Part shown: positions 63,613 to 64,000 of the stretch, in pieces
Numbering within the stretch: position 1 is the stretch's first letter
Layout of the letters: every line of letters starts with the position of its first letter
NCBI GenBank assembly: GCA_021769625.1
Contig: JAETSN010000007.1
Location: forward strand, 1 to 64,000
Direction of reading: 5' to 3'
DNA length: 64,000 bases
Source of the DNA: [Clostridium] symbiosum
GTDB taxonomy: Bacteria > Bacillota > Clostridia > Lachnospirales > Lachnospiraceae
Program-made: the position numbers and the translations under genes
The notes under the pieces: model-generated
Seen by the model: the letters and a program-made list of their open reading frames with translations, nothing else
Told to the model about the DNA's origin: nothing
Databases searched by the model: none

Positions 63613-64000
63613 TCATTTCAACTCGTTCGCCATCTCATAGAAATGATAATACATACCCTTCTGTTCCATCAGCGTATCATGGGTGCCCTCCTCCACGATG
63701 CCTTCCTCCGTCAGCACAAGGATCCTGTCGGAATTGCGGATCGTGGAAAGCCTGTGGGCGATGGTAAGGGTCGTCCTTCCCTCCGAGAGCTTCGCCAGTG
63801 ATTTCGCCACCTCAAATTCGCTCTCGTTATCCAGCGCGGAGGTCGCCTCATCCAGAATGATGATAGGCGGATTTTTCAAAAATACCCGGGCGATGCTGAT
63901 ACGCTGCTTCTGTCCGCCGGAGAGCTTCACGCCCCGCTCTCCCACATAGGTGTCATAGCCGTCCTTCAGGCCCATGATGAACTCGTGGGCTCCGGCGCGT
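63613..64000 (-). CDS. ABC exporter ATPase, 3' end (partial)
   Basis: The last roughly 129 codons of an ABC transporter run off the right edge. The fragment has the signature [16 protein letters not shown], Walker [13 protein letters not shown] and the switch His in [10 protein letters not shown], then a C-terminal FYEMANELK tail. It resembles fused membrane-ATPase exporters of the MsbA/LmrA/multidrug type. The 5' part, including Walker A and the membrane domain, lies outside the window. Confidence 0.9.
   Translation of the reverse strand, partial: RAGAHEFIMGLKDGYDTYVGERGVKLSGGQKQRISIARVFLKNPPIIILDEATSALDNESEFEVAKSLAKLSEGRTTLTIAHRLSTIRNSDRILVLTEEGIVEEGTHDTLMEQKGMYYHFYEMANELK

Overview
The window looks like chromosome from a gut-type Clostridia member, most likely the family Lachnospiraceae. 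The reasons are the Gram-positive housekeeping block uvrC-hprK-glk-murB-rapZ-whiA-crh-fba, strong GGAGG ribosome sites, AT-rich intergenic DNA with many hairpin terminators, and the density of sugar transport operons. Species cannot be assigned from the sequence alone. Nothing here looks like a prophage, and I found no rRNA, tRNA or CRISPR array.

Left part (1-20.8 kb): two genes of a ribose-type sugar ABC transporter with no binding protein; a lone AAA-ATPase/PD-(D/E)XK protein; an aldo/keto reductase; a TetR regulator; and a small NRPS-like operon (condensation domain, acyl carrier protein, AMP ligase) containing a structured repeat. Next comes a beta-glucoside-type PTS operon under LicT/BglG antitermination, which includes a protein of unknown function. 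It is followed by an alpha/beta hydrolase, an orphan microcompartment trio (EutS-like, EutS-like, EutP-like GTPase), a MATE exporter and a sodium:alanine symporter.

Middle (20.8-34.6 kb): core genes. fba, crh, whiA, rapZ, murB, glk, hprK and uvrC run on the minus strand. HprK and the Crh-like protein form the classical Gram-positive carbon catabolite module. ftsH follows; its long Q/P-rich tandem-repeat tail is cut by an in-frame amber codon. pyrG lies beyond it behind an attenuator-like hairpin, then a 27-residue holin-like toxin candidate.

Right part (34.6-64 kb): a ROK-regulated operon with a CUT1 sugar ABC transporter, a GH32 fructosidase, a ribulokinase-like kinase and a split transketolase. 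Next is a complete Gram-positive-type Pel exopolysaccharide operon (unknown protein, SDR, PelD, PelE, PelA-like deacetylase, PelF, PelG). Beyond it is a GntR-controlled operon with a PfkB kinase, a class II aldolase, a ribose-type ABC transporter and an aldo/keto reductase, then CarD, a second MATE exporter and the 3' end of an ABC exporter.

The most striking system is at the head of the Pel operon. A perfect 26-bp inverted repeat (52636-52661 and 52876-52901) encloses 214 bp that carry a good sigma-70 promoter and a terminator, and it abuts a tyrosine recombinase gene whose stop codon lies inside the right repeat. In the orientation given, the promoter points away from pel and the terminator faces pel. 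Inversion would put the promoter in front of pel. This reads as a phase-variation ON/OFF switch for Pel, seen here in the OFF state. In the same operon the SDR and PelD reading frames are in the same frame and separated only by one TGA codon, which suggests a split SDR-PelD fusion.
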